Under the pieces are notes generated by a model. That model was not told the DNA's origin and ran no database searches. It worked only from the letters and a program-made list of their open reading frames with translations. The position numbers were made by a program, and so were the translations under genes. A stretch of 48,494 nucleotides of DNA from Acidobacteriota bacterium (lineage in GTDB: Bacteria > Acidobacteriota > Vicinamibacteria > Vicinamibacterales > Fen-181). Shown here one piece after another: positions 8,348 through 16,037 of this stretch; the stretch's first letter is position 1; each line of letters opens with the position of its first letter. Location of the stretch: positions 1-48,494 of the forward strand of contig JADGOB010000013.1 of the NCBI GenBank assembly GCA_017883185.1, written 5' to 3'.

Positions 8348-8901
8348 TGTCACTCTGGGAAATCCTCGTCATCGCGGTGGGCCTCTCGATGGATGCCGTC
8401 GCCGTGTCGCTGGCGGCGAGCGCCAGTAACCGGGCGCAGGGCACACGGGCGATGTTCCGGCTCTCGTTCCACTTCGGCCTGTTCCAGTTCCTCATGCCGA
8501 TCGTCGGCTGGTTCCTGGGCGTGAGCGTCGCGCGGTATATTGGGGCGGTCGATCACTGGGTGGCGTTCGCGCTGCTCGCCCTCGTGGGCAGCCGTATGAT
8601 CTGGGCCGCCGTCAGCGGCGCGGAGGAAGAGCTGGCGCGGGACCCGAGCCGGGGCACCACGTTGATCGTTCTGTCGTTGGCGACCAGCATCGACGCGCTG
8701 GCGATCGGCCTGACGCTGGCCATGCTCGGCGCCCGCATCTGGTACGCCAGCCTGGTGATCGGCGTCGTGACGGGATGCCTGTCGCTCCTGGCGATCCTGC
8801 TGGGCAAGCGGGTTGGGCGAGCGGTCGGGATGCGAATGGGGATTGTCGGTGGCGTGGCGCTGATCGCCATCGGCGTGCGAATCCTGGTTGAACACCTGTA
8901 G
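8347..8901 (+). CDS. mntP: manganese efflux pump MntP
   Basis: Reading starts at the ATG overlapping the upstream stop (TGATG) and gives 184 residues, the usual MntP length. There are six predicted helices. Two acidic membrane motifs characteristic of the family are present, GLSMDAVAVSLAAS (near residue 15) and ATSIDALAIGLTLAM (near residue 118). In E. coli MntP these aspartates are needed for Mn(II) export. Family members are often preceded by a yybP-ykoY Mn riboswitch; there is no room for one here, because the gene is coupled to the APC permease, so control must act on the upstream promoter. Confidence 0.92.
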   Translation: MSLWEILVIAVGLSMDAVAVSLAASASNRAQGTRAMFRLSFHFGLFQFLMPIVGWFLGVSVARYIGAVDHWVAFALLALVGSRMIWAAVSGAEEELARDPSRGTTLIVLSLATSIDALAIGLTLAMLGARIWYASLVIGVVTGCLSLLAILLGKRVGRAVGMRMGIVGGVALIAIGVRILVEHL

Positions 8902-9007
8902 ATCTCTTCCGAGGCGGGGATCGCGGTTTCGAAGTTCTGATGTCGGTGTGACGCGGCCATGCGGCAGCGAGCCGGCAGCCTGACAACGCCAAGAGTCGAG
9001 AGCCGTC

Positions 9008-9628
9008 ATGTATCACGGAGAGCGATTCAACAGCATCAGCCACCTGGTCGGCGCGATCCTGGCGCTCGTCGGCGTCGTGGTGCTGGTCGTGGACGCCAGA
9101 CTTCACAGCGACACGCGGAAGATTGTCAGCGTCAGCATCTACGGCGCCTCGCTGCTGACCCTCTACACGTGCTCTACGCTCTACCACAGCCTGAGGGGCC
9201 GCGCGAAGCGGGTCTTCAAGCACCTCGATCACACCGCCATCTACCTGCTCATCGCGGGCAGTTACACGCCGCTCACGCTTGTCGCCCTCCGCGGACGCCT
9301 CGGGTGGTCGCTCTTTGCCGCGGTCTGGACACTCGCTGTCGTCGGGGCCCTGCAGGAGTTCCGCCGCGTCAAGGGTGAGCGGGTGCTGTCGGTGGTCATC
9401 TACGTGGCGATGGGGTGGATGGCGGTCGTCGCTTTCCGGCCGCTGGCCGAGGTGATCGGGCCAGGCGGGCTGGCGTGGCTGATTGCCGGCGGCCTGTGCT
9501 ACACGGTCGGCATCGGCTTCTACGCATTCGACCACCGACTACCGGTGCTCCACGGTGTGTGGCATCTGTTCGTGCTCGGCGGCAGCATCGCCCACTACAT
9601 CGTCGTCCTGGCGTATGTCAGAAACTGA
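9008..9628 (+). CDS. hemolysin III / TrhA family (PAQR) membrane protein
   Basis: A 206-residue, seven-helix member of the PAQR/hemolysin III family. All family zinc-site motifs are visible: ERFNSISHLVGA near the N-terminus, CSTLYHS (about residues 57-63), HLDHTAIYLLIAGSYTP (about 74-90) and HGVWHLFVLGGSIAHY near the C-terminus, supplying the conserved Ser, Asp and His residues. Such proteins are thought to be zinc-dependent amide hydrolases or to influence membrane-lipid and energy homeostasis; true haemolysis is rarely shown. The Rrf2 gene starts only 35 bases downstream, so the two may be cotranscribed. Confidence 0.92.
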   Translation: MYHGERFNSISHLVGAILALVGVVVLVVDARLHSDTRKIVSVSIYGASLLTLYTCSTLYHSLRGRAKRVFKHLDHTAIYLLIAGSYTPLTLVALRGRLGWSLFAAVWTLAVVGALQEFRRVKGERVLSVVIYVAMGWMAVVAFRPLAEVIGPGGLAWLIAGGLCYTVGIGFYAFDHRLPVLHGVWHLFVLGGSIAHYIVVLAYVRN

Positions 9629-9663
9629 CTCATTTCATCCGGTTTTTCCTATCTGGACCGATC

Positions 9664-10125
9664 ATGCAACTGACCCGTGCGGCGGACTATGGCGTTCGAG
9701 TGATGATTCACCTCGCTAGCGCGGACACCAACCCTCGCTCCAGCCTGAGCGAACTGGCCGATGCTGCGGAAGTCTCGCCGGCCTTCCTCTCAAAAGTCCT
9801 CCAGCGTCTCGTCCGGTCCGGCCTCGTCGCCTCGTGGCGCGGCAAGAAGGGTGGCTTCGAGCTGCTCGAACGAGGACGTTGCGCTTCTTTGTTGGATATT
9901 CTTCAGGCGCTCGACGGTGTTCCCGAGTTGAACATCTGTCTGCTGTCGGGTGGGTGTCACCGCAGCCCGTGGTGCGCAGCGCACCCGGTCTGGCAGGAGG
10001 TGCAGGTGCGGATGCGCGACACCCTGTCCGCCGCCACGCTCGAGCAGTTGGTTCTCGACACCCGTGCGCGGCAGGCGTCGCTGTCCGTCGGGGCGACCGG
10101 CAGGTCGCCAGGACAAGCCTCGTAG
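9664..10125 (+). CDS. Rrf2 family Fe-S transcriptional regulator (IscR/NsrR type)
   Basis: A 153-residue winged-helix protein starting MQLTRAADYGVRVM, the Rrf2 signature. The recognition helix lies around residues 36-52 (VSPAFLSKVLQRLVRSGLV) and the wing at RGKKGGFEL. Three cysteines at 92, 98 and 104 (ICLLSGGCHRSPWC) have exactly the C-x5-C-x5-C spacing and position of E. coli IscR, so it probably binds an iron-sulfur cluster and senses iron-sulfur status, nitric oxide or redox stress. No suf/isc genes are nearby, so the target is unknown. The last 14 or so codons and the TAG stop are encoded by REP-like palindromes, giving a Gly/Ser-rich tail that is probably not functional. Confidence 0.92.
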   Translation: MQLTRAADYGVRVMIHLASADTNPRSSLSELADAAEVSPAFLSKVLQRLVRSGLVASWRGKKGGFELLERGRCASLLDILQALDGVPELNICLLSGGCHRSPWCAAHPVWQEVQVRMRDTLSAATLEQLVLDTRARQASLSVGATGRSPGQAS

Positions 10126-10142
10126 GGCCGACCGGCAGGTCG
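10092..10142. repeat. pair of GTAG/REP-like palindromes
   Basis: The first copy has arms GGCGACC (10092-10098) and GGTCGCC (10103-10109) with loop GGCA. The second has CGACC (10129-10133) and GGTCG (10138-10142) with the same GGCA loop, headed by GTAG at 10122-10125. The stop codon of the Rrf2 gene is the TAG inside this GTAG. The layout (GTAG head plus hairpin, copies in tandem) resembles REP elements mobilised by RAYT transposases; no RAYT gene is in the window. Confidence 0.7.
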
Positions 10143-10227
10143 CGCGGAAGAGGCCCGAACGGGTAGGCCCGACAACGACCGGCCGTCGCACCGGAACGTC
10201 CTGCCCTTCGCGGTTGAGTTCGTGGAC

Positions 10228-10249
10228 GGGCAACGCATCAGCGTTGCCC
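10228..10249. terminator. intergenic hairpin between convergent genes
   Basis: Perfect 9-bp stem GGGCAACGC / GCGTTGCCC with a 4-base loop ATCA. It lies between the convergent ends of the Rrf2 and GT39 genes and could terminate both transcripts. There is no U-tract on the plus strand, so termination is inferred from position; it may equally be a REP-like element. Confidence 0.5.
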
Positions 10250-10259
10250 GGCGCGACGA

Positions 10260-12098
10260 TCAGATGCCGCACTTCGCGTACGGGCCTGGCATCAGGATGA
10301 CGATCTCCTCCACCTGGATGAGCGACCCCAGAGGGGCCGTGGGGCCGTCGTGGGCGGCGTGTGCCGCCAGGTACTGATCCCGCGGCATCATGATGGGCCG
10401 CTGCAGGCCGGGCGTATCCAGCATCTGCATCAGCTGTTCATCGGCGAGCCCTTCTTGCCGGTCCCACCCCAGCTTCCGGTAGTAGAAGAAGTACGGGTGC
10501 GCGTAGTAGTGGCTGGGCAGATACACGTACACACCCGGGACCGGTCGTCCGGCCTTCAGTTCGGCATGCTGCACCGCCTGCACGCAATTCCGGGACGTGA
10601 GCAGCGGGTGATGCTCGAACATCACCCGGTTGAGCGTCGTACGATACCAGGCGATCGGCAGCAGGGCCATCAGCACCAGGGGAACGGCGATGCGCGCCGT
10701 CGATCGGCCGTGCCCGGCGAGCAGGCCGAGGACCATGGCGATGAGGGCTGGCCGCCACACCGACGGGTGGCGCACGATCAGCAGGCCGGCGAGTTCAAGA
10801 CGACCTGGGTAGACGAGCGCGATCGCGGCGAGGCCCAGATAGCCGATCGCCGCAACGAGGAGCACGACGCGCAGCACGCGAATCGCGTCCCCGCTGCGTA
10901 AGCTTACGGCTGCGGTCATCATGGGCAGCGCCGCACGGCCGCCCGCAACGAGACGATCGACTCGGATCTTCTGGGCGATCCGGGACATCCATGCCGGAGG
11001 ACGCCCGGCCGCCATGTCGTCGATGACGTTGGCCACCGACGCCATGAAGTACCCTCCCGCCAGGGCCACCGGCGGCAGGAACGGATACGTGTAGTGCCGC
11101 AACTTGCTGGTGCCGAGCGACATCAGCACGAACGGCAGCCAGAACCAGTAGAGGGTCAGTGTGCCCTCGGGCCATCGCTCGCGGAGCACGCGTGCGTGGA
11201 TCAGGACCGCGCCGGCGATGATGACCCAGGCCGTGCCCGCGGCCGTCATCTGGTCGAAGAGATCGACGAAGTAGTGGTACCAGGGCTTGACGTGATTCGG
11301 ATCCAGCCAGGCGTTGAACCGCTTGTACACGTGTTCGCCCAGCATCACCGCCCACAGGCCGCGTCCCGGCTGCAGCATCTGGTAGATGAACCACGGCGCC
11401 ACCAGGACGGCCACCACGCCGAGGACCACGACCCAGGTGCGCCATTCGCGCAGCGCCTTGTCCCGTGCGGACGTGAGTTCGAGGGTTGCCGCGCCGAGGA
11501 CCATCGGCAGGAAGAGCGCGGCCACGAACTTCGTCATGAAACCGAGGAAGAAGTAGAGGCCGACGGCAAGCGCGTGCCGCCACCCGCCGCGAGCGTCGTC
11601 CGTCTCCGCCCACCGCGCGAAGTGGTAGACGGCGCCCGCGTAGGCCAGCATGAGCGGCGCCTCCATGTTGTTCCCGCGGAGGCCGTGCGCGAAGATCAGC
11701 GAGTCGAACGAGTACAGGATCAGCAGCGCCACGACACCGCAGAACCACCCCGCCATCCGCCGCCCGATCGCGAACACGTAGAGAAAGGCCAGGCTGCCGA
11801 AGACCGCGTCCCAGAACCGGAGGCCGAAGTCGTTGTCAGGCAGGAGGCCCAGGCGGATGGGCAGCGCCACGATCCAGAACTTCAGCGGCGGTTTCTCGAG
11901 AAACACCGCGTCGGTCGTGGGCGCGAGCCTGGGGTTCAGCCAGTCGCCCGTCTCGAGAATGCTCTCGACGGCGTAGCTGTAAATCGCCTCGTCGTTTTCC
12001 TGGTCGGTCCGCCCGAGCCCCGCAAACAGCGGCGCACAGAACACCACGACCACGGCAGCCAGGCAAAGAAGCCGCACCCACACACGCATCGCGATCAT
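10260..12098 (-). CDS. GT39/ArnT-like membrane glycosyltransferase
   Basis: This 612-residue protein has about eleven membrane helices and the PMT/ArnT-type (GT-C) layout. The first periplasmic loop carries the catalytic-type acidic motif DQENDEAIYSY (near residues 32-42), then FLEKPPLKFWIVALPIRLG, which binds the lipid-phosphate sugar donor, then GLRGNNMEAPLMLAYAGAVYHF. The C-terminal periplasmic domain (about 500-612) includes YLPSHYYAHPYFFYYRKLGW. It should transfer a sugar from a polyprenyl-phosphate donor to a lipid or protein outside the inner membrane. The DPM1-like GT2 gene upstream would supply that donor. Start may be the ATG at 12098 or, with better AGGA spacing, the one at 12089. 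Confidence 0.85.
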   Translation of the reverse strand: MIAMRVWVRLLCLAAVVVVFCAPLFAGLGRTDQENDEAIYSYAVESILETGDWLNPRLAPTTDAVFLEKPPLKFWIVALPIRLGLLPDNDFGLRFWDAVFGSLAFLYVFAIGRRMAGWFCGVVALLILYSFDSLIFAHGLRGNNMEAPLMLAYAGAVYHFARWAETDDARGGWRHALAVGLYFFLGFMTKFVAALFLPMVLGAATLELTSARDKALREWRTWVVVLGVVAVLVAPWFIYQMLQPGRGLWAVMLGEHVYKRFNAWLDPNHVKPWYHYFVDLFDQMTAAGTAWVIIAGAVLIHARVLRERWPEGTLTLYWFWLPFVLMSLGTSKLRHYTYPFLPPVALAGGYFMASVANVIDDMAAGRPPAWMSRIAQKIRVDRLVAGGRAALPMMTAAVSLRSGDAIRVLRVVLLVAAIGYLGLAAIALVYPGRLELAGLLIVRHPSVWRPALIAMVLGLLAGHGRSTARIAVPLVLMALLPIAWYRTTLNRVMFEHHPLLTSRNCVQAVQHAELKAGRPVPGVYVYLPSHYYAHPYFFYYRKLGWDRQEGLADEQLMQMLDTPGLQRPIMMPRDQYLAAHAAHDGPTAPLGSLIQVEEIVILMPGPYAKCGI

Positions 12099-12135
12099 CC
12101 TTGGAGGGCCGCCTACTCACGGGACCGGCAGCCGG

Positions 12136-12897
12136 TCAGATCCGCCCCGCGCGCCGGTCACGCCAGATGGCCACCAGTTCGAACATCGAGCGAACGAAGT
12201 CCGAGGCCTCGAGCTTCGACCCGGGGACATCGTACCAGGCCGGCACCGTCAGTTCGTAGATCCGCGACCGGCGGGGCGTCCCACCATCATCCACCGGGAG
12301 GTTGAGGTAGCGCGCGAGGATTTCCACGTCGAAGATCCACGGGCTGCGGAACGGCGCAGCAAAGACGCGGCGCATCGCCTCGTTCACGCGAAACACCTTC
12401 GCACCGCACTGCGTGTCGTACACGGGGAGGCTGAGCGCCAGCGAGGCGGCCGTGGCGAACACGCGCCCAAGGTAGTGTCGCGTGGCCCTGCGGCGGATGT
12501 CCCGGCCCATCAGCAGCACCCGCGAGCCGAGAATCAGGTCGATGTCGGGGTACTTCGCCGCCACGCTCAGGAAGTCGTTGATCGCCGCGAGCGGCGTGGA
12601 GAGATCCGCATCCCAGAAGCCGACCAGCGTCGGCCCGCGGCCCATGGCCTCCAGGATTCCCCGTCGGACGGCTTCCGCCTTGCCTTGGTTCGTCTCGAGG
12701 CGCAGGGCCGAGATGCTCCCGGGCGCGGCCGCCGCCAGGCGAGCGTGGAGCGCTGCCGTGCCGTCGACACTCCCGTCGTCCACGAACAGGATCCGGACCG
12801 AGGGATGCTGCCGGACGAAATCGAGGAACGCCGACTCCTGCAGGCGGCGGGCCTCGTTGTAGCACGGGACGATCAGCACCAGGTCAGGGGCCATCAT
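12136..12897 (-). CDS. GT2 glycosyltransferase, dolichyl/polyprenyl-phosphate sugar synthase-like
   Basis: A 253-residue GT-A enzyme without C-terminal helices. Motifs are LVLIVPCYNEARRL (nucleotide binding), LFVDDGSVDGT, the donor/metal motif FWDADLSTPL near residue 95, LGSRVLLMGRDIRRR, and YDTQCGAKVFR near the acceptor site. This set is typical of DPM1/DPG synthases that load mannose or glucose onto polyprenyl phosphate. Its ATG overlaps the stop of the upstream GT39 remnant (ATGA), and its 3' end precedes an intact GT39 transferase by 37 bases, supporting a donor-synthesis role for that enzyme. A small GACCGG/CCGGTC hairpin overlaps the stop codon. Confidence 0.9.
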   Translation of the reverse strand: MMAPDLVLIVPCYNEARRLQESAFLDFVRQHPSVRILFVDDGSVDGTAALHARLAAAAPGSISALRLETNQGKAEAVRRGILEAMGRGPTLVGFWDADLSTPLAAINDFLSVAAKYPDIDLILGSRVLLMGRDIRRRATRHYLGRVFATAASLALSLPVYDTQCGAKVFRVNEAMRRVFAAPFRSPWIFDVEILARYLNLPVDDGGTPRRSRIYELTVPAWYDVPGSKLEASDFVRSMFELVAIWRDRRAGRI

Positions 12898-13055
12898 CGG
12901 CGTTCCATACGGTCAGCGCCCAGGGTGTCGAGTGTCTCGATCATGGCTTCGTCGTGCCACTCCTCGTGGAGGTCCCAGCCGGCCTTCCGAAAGTAGCAGT
13001 AGAACGGGTGCTGGTAGGCGCCGGTCGCGAGCCACACGAAGAGCGAGTCTGTGGC
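12894..13055 (-). pseudogene. C-terminal remnant of a second GT39-like transferase
   Basis: Minus-strand codons from about 13055 to the TGA at 12894-12896 read DSLFVWLATGAYQHPFYCYF, then RKAGWDLHEEWHDEAMIETL and DTLGADRMERR. The block aligns with VYVYLPSHYYAHPYFFYYRK and LGWDRQEGLADEQLMQMLDT of the intact GT39 protein at 10260-12098, so it is the tail of a paralogue. Its stop overlaps the start of the GT2 gene in an ATGA, which shows the two were once an operon. Everything upstream of the tail is gone, replaced at about 13050-13058 by a plus-strand DinB fragment. Confidence 0.75.
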
Positions 13056-13153
13056 TGGCCGGCGCGCCGCTCGACTTGCTCGAGCTCTACGCCTGGCACG
13101 GCCGCCATCACACCGCGCAGATCACGGCGCTCCGTCAGCGGACGAGCTGGTAG
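13056..13153 (+). pseudogene. C-terminal remnant of a DinB/YfiT-family protein
   Basis: The plus strand reads LAGAPLDLLELYAWHGRHHT, then AQITALRQRTSW and a TAG at 13151-13153. WHGRHH.AHI..LR.R..W is the highly conserved last helix of DinB-family metal-dependent hydrolase/bacillithiol transferase-like proteins, including two metal-ligand histidines. The first 130 or so residues are missing. The fragment's stop overlaps the end of the convergent DUF6311 gene by 19 bases, which was probably the ancestral arrangement. Confidence 0.7.
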
Positions 13154-14793
13154 CGCGCCTTGCCGGTTTCGACGTAGGTCCGAAACGTCTCGTCGCTGTC
13201 GCGGCTCACGCAGATCCAATCGCCGTCGAAGCGGCCACACGCGGCGCCCGCGCTCTTGAATCTCGGCACGTGTGCAGGCGAAACGACGTAGATGGTCTGC
13301 GCGTCGAGTGTTCGTGCGCCGAGCGCCTGCTCCATACGACGGCACTCCGCGCTCACCTTTTTGGCGGGCAGGCGCGCAAAGATGCCGCTGTTGTAGGTCG
13401 TCTTCAGCCGGTACGCCAGGAGCATGTAGCGGTACGCGTGGTCCTCTTCGTACGGATCGCCGCAGACGCCGAGTACCTGCATTGGGAAGAGCGCCAGGTG
13501 ACGATAGCGCCCGGCGGCCAGCGTGAAATCGGCGATGGGCGCCTGGCGGAACTTCTTCTGTGACAACCAGAACGGGTCAACCTTGAGGTCTGCCGCCTGC
13601 AGCGTGACCGCCGCCGCGAGCAGCGCGGTCGCTGTCGATTGACGTCCGGGCCCGAACGCCCGCGTGACGCCCCAGACGCCAAACATCAACACGAGGTAGT
13701 GAAGAGGCCAGATGAAGCGGCCCGACGCGCGAAAGGGCGTGACCAGTGGCGTGAGCCAATCAATTCGCAGCAGTTCGTGACCACCGACCGTCACGACGCT
13801 CGAGAGCGCATAGAAGCCCATCAGCACGCAGGCCGCAACGACCGGCCAGATGTGCTGCCCCGTGGACGGTCGTCGACGGACGAACACGACGGCGGCCGCG
13901 ACGAATAGGAGGACACCGCCGAGGCCGAGGAAGCCCAGCCCTTCCCACTGGGACGGGGGCAGGGGCACCGAAGGCAACAGGCGCGAGAGGTGCATTGGAT
14001 TAACGAGCGTCAGCAGGTCGGACGAAAAACTTCCGAAACCCATTGTTCCAAGCTGCGCCTTGCCGAAGTAGCCGATCGCGCCAAATACGGCCAGCATGCC
14101 GGCCGTGGTGGCGAGCGCGGCGGCTGCGGCACGGCCAATCGTCATCAGCCCCGATCGCCATAGTCGTACGTAGAGTGCCTGCGCGAGCACCCAGCACATC
14201 GCGGCGAGATACGGATGAATGGCAGCCGGCAGCATCACCGCGCCCGTCGACAGCCACGCGGACCGGCGCGCGGATCCCGCGTCGGGGTAGTCGCGAAGCC
14301 CGAGATACATCAGCCCGAGCAGCAGCCAGTGGGCGCAGAGCGTGTCGTGGCCAAGCCGGGCCAGGAGGACCGGGCTCAAGACGACGAGCCAGCCGCCGAG
14401 CACTTGTTGTCCCGGACGTTTCGTCACCGTGCTGGTCAAGGCGGCGCCCATGTAGCCCTGCATGACGAAGCAGATCGCGAGCCACGGACCGATGAACTGG
14501 AACTCCGTCGGCAGCATGCTCGAAAAAGGTTTGAGCAGCAGCGACACGAGGGGATTCGAGTCCGTGAATCCGATGGTGGTGCCGATCGGATAGGGCATGG
14601 CGGCGAGCTTGCCGAGCGGGAATGTCCACGGCTCGTTGCGGAAGAGCAGCCATCCGAGCCAGTGCTGCAGCCAGTCGCCGGCCAAAACCCATCCGACGTT
14701 CGTGGGATTCAGCGTCGAGCCTCCGCCGATCTGGAGGAACCAGACGAAGCCCAGGAGACCGGCGACGAGGCGGGGCCAGCGCGGGCTTGTCAT
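13135..14793 (-). CDS. DUF6311 family polytopic membrane protein
   Basis: A 552-residue protein with about ten membrane helices in its first 400 residues and a soluble, probably periplasmic, C-terminal part. The N-terminal block GDWLQHWLGWLLFRNEPWTF followed by PLG, then YPIGTTIGFTDSNPLVSLLL, is the DUF6311 signature. These proteins resemble GT-C glycosyltransferases and are usually found with DPM1-like GT2 genes, as here: the GT2 gene upstream overlaps it by four bases (ATGA). I infer an extracytoplasmic sugar-transfer role; no enzymatic activity is established for the family as far as I know. Start is the ATG at 14793. Confidence 0.8.
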   Translation of the reverse strand: MTSPRWPRLVAGLLGFVWFLQIGGGSTLNPTNVGWVLAGDWLQHWLGWLLFRNEPWTFPLGKLAAMPYPIGTTIGFTDSNPLVSLLLKPFSSMLPTEFQFIGPWLAICFVMQGYMGAALTSTVTKRPGQQVLGGWLVVLSPVLLARLGHDTLCAHWLLLGLMYLGLRDYPDAGSARRSAWLSTGAVMLPAAIHPYLAAMCWVLAQALYVRLWRSGLMTIGRAAAAALATTAGMLAVFGAIGYFGKAQLGTMGFGSFSSDLLTLVNPMHLSRLLPSVPLPPSQWEGLGFLGLGGVLLFVAAAVVFVRRRPSTGQHIWPVVAACVLMGFYALSSVVTVGGHELLRIDWLTPLVTPFRASGRFIWPLHYLVLMFGVWGVTRAFGPGRQSTATALLAAAVTLQAADLKVDPFWLSQKKFRQAPIADFTLAAGRYRHLALFPMQVLGVCGDPYEEDHAYRYMLLAYRLKTTYNSGIFARLPAKKVSAECRRMEQALGARTLDAQTIYVVSPAHVPRFKSAGAACGRFDGDWICVSRDSDETFRTYVETGKARYQLVR

Positions 14794-15593
14794 CGCGGAT
14801 TGCCGCTCTGCCGGCGCAGCCGCGCGCGAAGCCTCACGAGCCGGACCGCCATCTTCAGAGGATCGATGCCGAACACGAGCGAAGACCCCCCGCGCTGGTG
14901 GCAGTCGATGGGGACTTCCGTGAATCGGGCGCGCGCTTCTCTGAGCAAGACCAGCACCTCAATATCGAGCAGCCAGCGATTTTCCTGCAGTTGGGGGAGG
15001 ACTGGTCGAAGGAGCGACGCCTGGAAGAACTTAAGCCCGCACTGTGAATCGTAGAAGCCCAGGTGAAACAGTTCCTCCACGCCCGTCGCGAACGTTCGCC
15101 CCTGTACATGGCGAAACAGCGACCGCTCCACGGATCGTCCGGCCATCTTCACGCGCGATCCGCAGACCGCATCCACCGAAGCGTCGGGAAGCAGGCTGGC
15201 CAGACGCCAGTACTCCCGGGCCGGCACCGCGCCGTCCGCGTCGATGAAGCCGAGCCAGTCGGCGTTCGCGTCGGCTCGACTCCAGCCCCAACGAACCGAC
15301 GCGCCCTTGCCCTGATTGCGCTGGGCGCGCAGGTACTGAATACCGTGCGGCGCCCCGCCGCGTCGCAGGGTCTCGGCCGCCGCATCCACCGCCTGGCGCT
15401 GCCGGGCCTCCTGGTCCGCCTTGCTGCCATCGTCCACTACCAGCGCTGTGACAATGGTCGATGTTTGGCGAAGTCCCTCCGATGCCCAGTCCTGGAGGAA
15501 GGCGGACAGCCGGTCTCCCTCATTGTAGGCCGGCATCACTGTAGTAACGTTCACCGTTCGCATACGCCGCGCAGAGGCTGACACATTGTCCAA
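14790..15593 (-). CDS. GT2 glycosyltransferase, DPM1-like
   Basis: A 267-residue GT-A fold enzyme with TTVMPAYNEGDRL at the start, LVVDDGS near residue 52, RNQGKGASVRWG, the DxD-type motif FIDADGAVPAREY (about residue 117), CGSRVKMAGRSVERS, and FYDSQCGLKFF. This pattern fits polyprenyl-phosphate sugar synthases. Translation is coupled to the DUF6311 gene through a 4-base overlap, so the pair probably makes and then uses a lipid-linked sugar. The start MDNVSASARRMRTVN could begin at the internal Met11; neither has a strong ribosome-binding site. Confidence 0.88.
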   Translation of the reverse strand: MDNVSASARRMRTVNVTTVMPAYNEGDRLSAFLQDWASEGLRQTSTIVTALVVDDGSKADQEARQRQAVDAAAETLRRGGAPHGIQYLRAQRNQGKGASVRWGWSRADANADWLGFIDADGAVPAREYWRLASLLPDASVDAVCGSRVKMAGRSVERSLFRHVQGRTFATGVEELFHLGFYDSQCGLKFFQASLLRPVLPQLQENRWLLDIEVLVLLREARARFTEVPIDCHQRGGSSLVFGIDPLKMAVRLVRLRARLRRQSGNPR

Positions 15594-15721
15594 TCGGAAG
15601 CAACACCGACGCAGTGACCGTAATCCGTCGATAGGGCGGCCGGCACCTCACCACTGGTGTGCGGCCGTGCGTGTTCGCGGTCGATGCCCCGTCGCGGACC
15701 AGGCGCGGAGGGCCGCGGGCG

Positions 15722-16000
15722 TCAGGACGTCAGCGATCGGGCCTCGCGGGCGTCACTTTCAGTCGACCGCCGACCCACCTCCTGCACCAACGTCCGATTG
15801 ACCCGCGCCAAGCCCTGCAAGGGCGCCGTCTCCTCCGGAATGTACGCGATCTCCTCCGGGCCCCGGCGCGCCTGCGCCGCCGTGATCAGGGCCTCGTCGT
15901 GAAAGCTGTACAGAAACTTCCGCGCCGCTTCCGGCGACGGCACCGCGTGCCCGATCAGCTCCGCGAGCCCCGGATCCGCGCGCCGCCGCGGCCTGAGCAA
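15722..16000 (-). pseudogene. IS1380-family transposase remnant
   Basis: One minus-strand frame reads ADPGLAELIGHAVPSPEAAR, then KFLYSFHDEALITAAQ, EEIAYIPEETAPLQGLARVN and RTLVQEVGRR. The PSPEAARKFLY.FHDEAL...YIPEE.APL.GL..VN..LV pattern is the N-terminal part of IS1380-family transposases, just before the catalytic DDE core. Neither the start nor the catalytic core is present: homology stops at about 15767 and the frame ends at 15722. No inverted repeats or target duplication were found, so this is a dead fragment. The neighbouring 15594-15721 bases show nothing recognisable. Confidence 0.7.
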
Positions 16001-16017
16001 TATGTAGAAACTCCAGG

Positions 16018-16037
16018 CGCGGGCCTTCAGGCCCGCG
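16018..16037. terminator. hairpin at the 3' end of the GT2 gene
   Basis: Perfect 9-bp arms CGCGGGCCT (16018-16026) and AGGCCCGCG (16029-16037) with a 2-base loop. It overlaps the last codons and stop of the adjacent GT2 gene. It may act as a terminator, though without a U-tract, and is similar in design to the other GC-rich palindromes at gene ends here. Confidence 0.5.

Noticed and set aside
8902-9007. Search for a yybP-ykoY manganese riboswitch near mntP
   Set aside because: mntP overlaps the preceding gene and the following 106 bases show no matching pairing or consensus.
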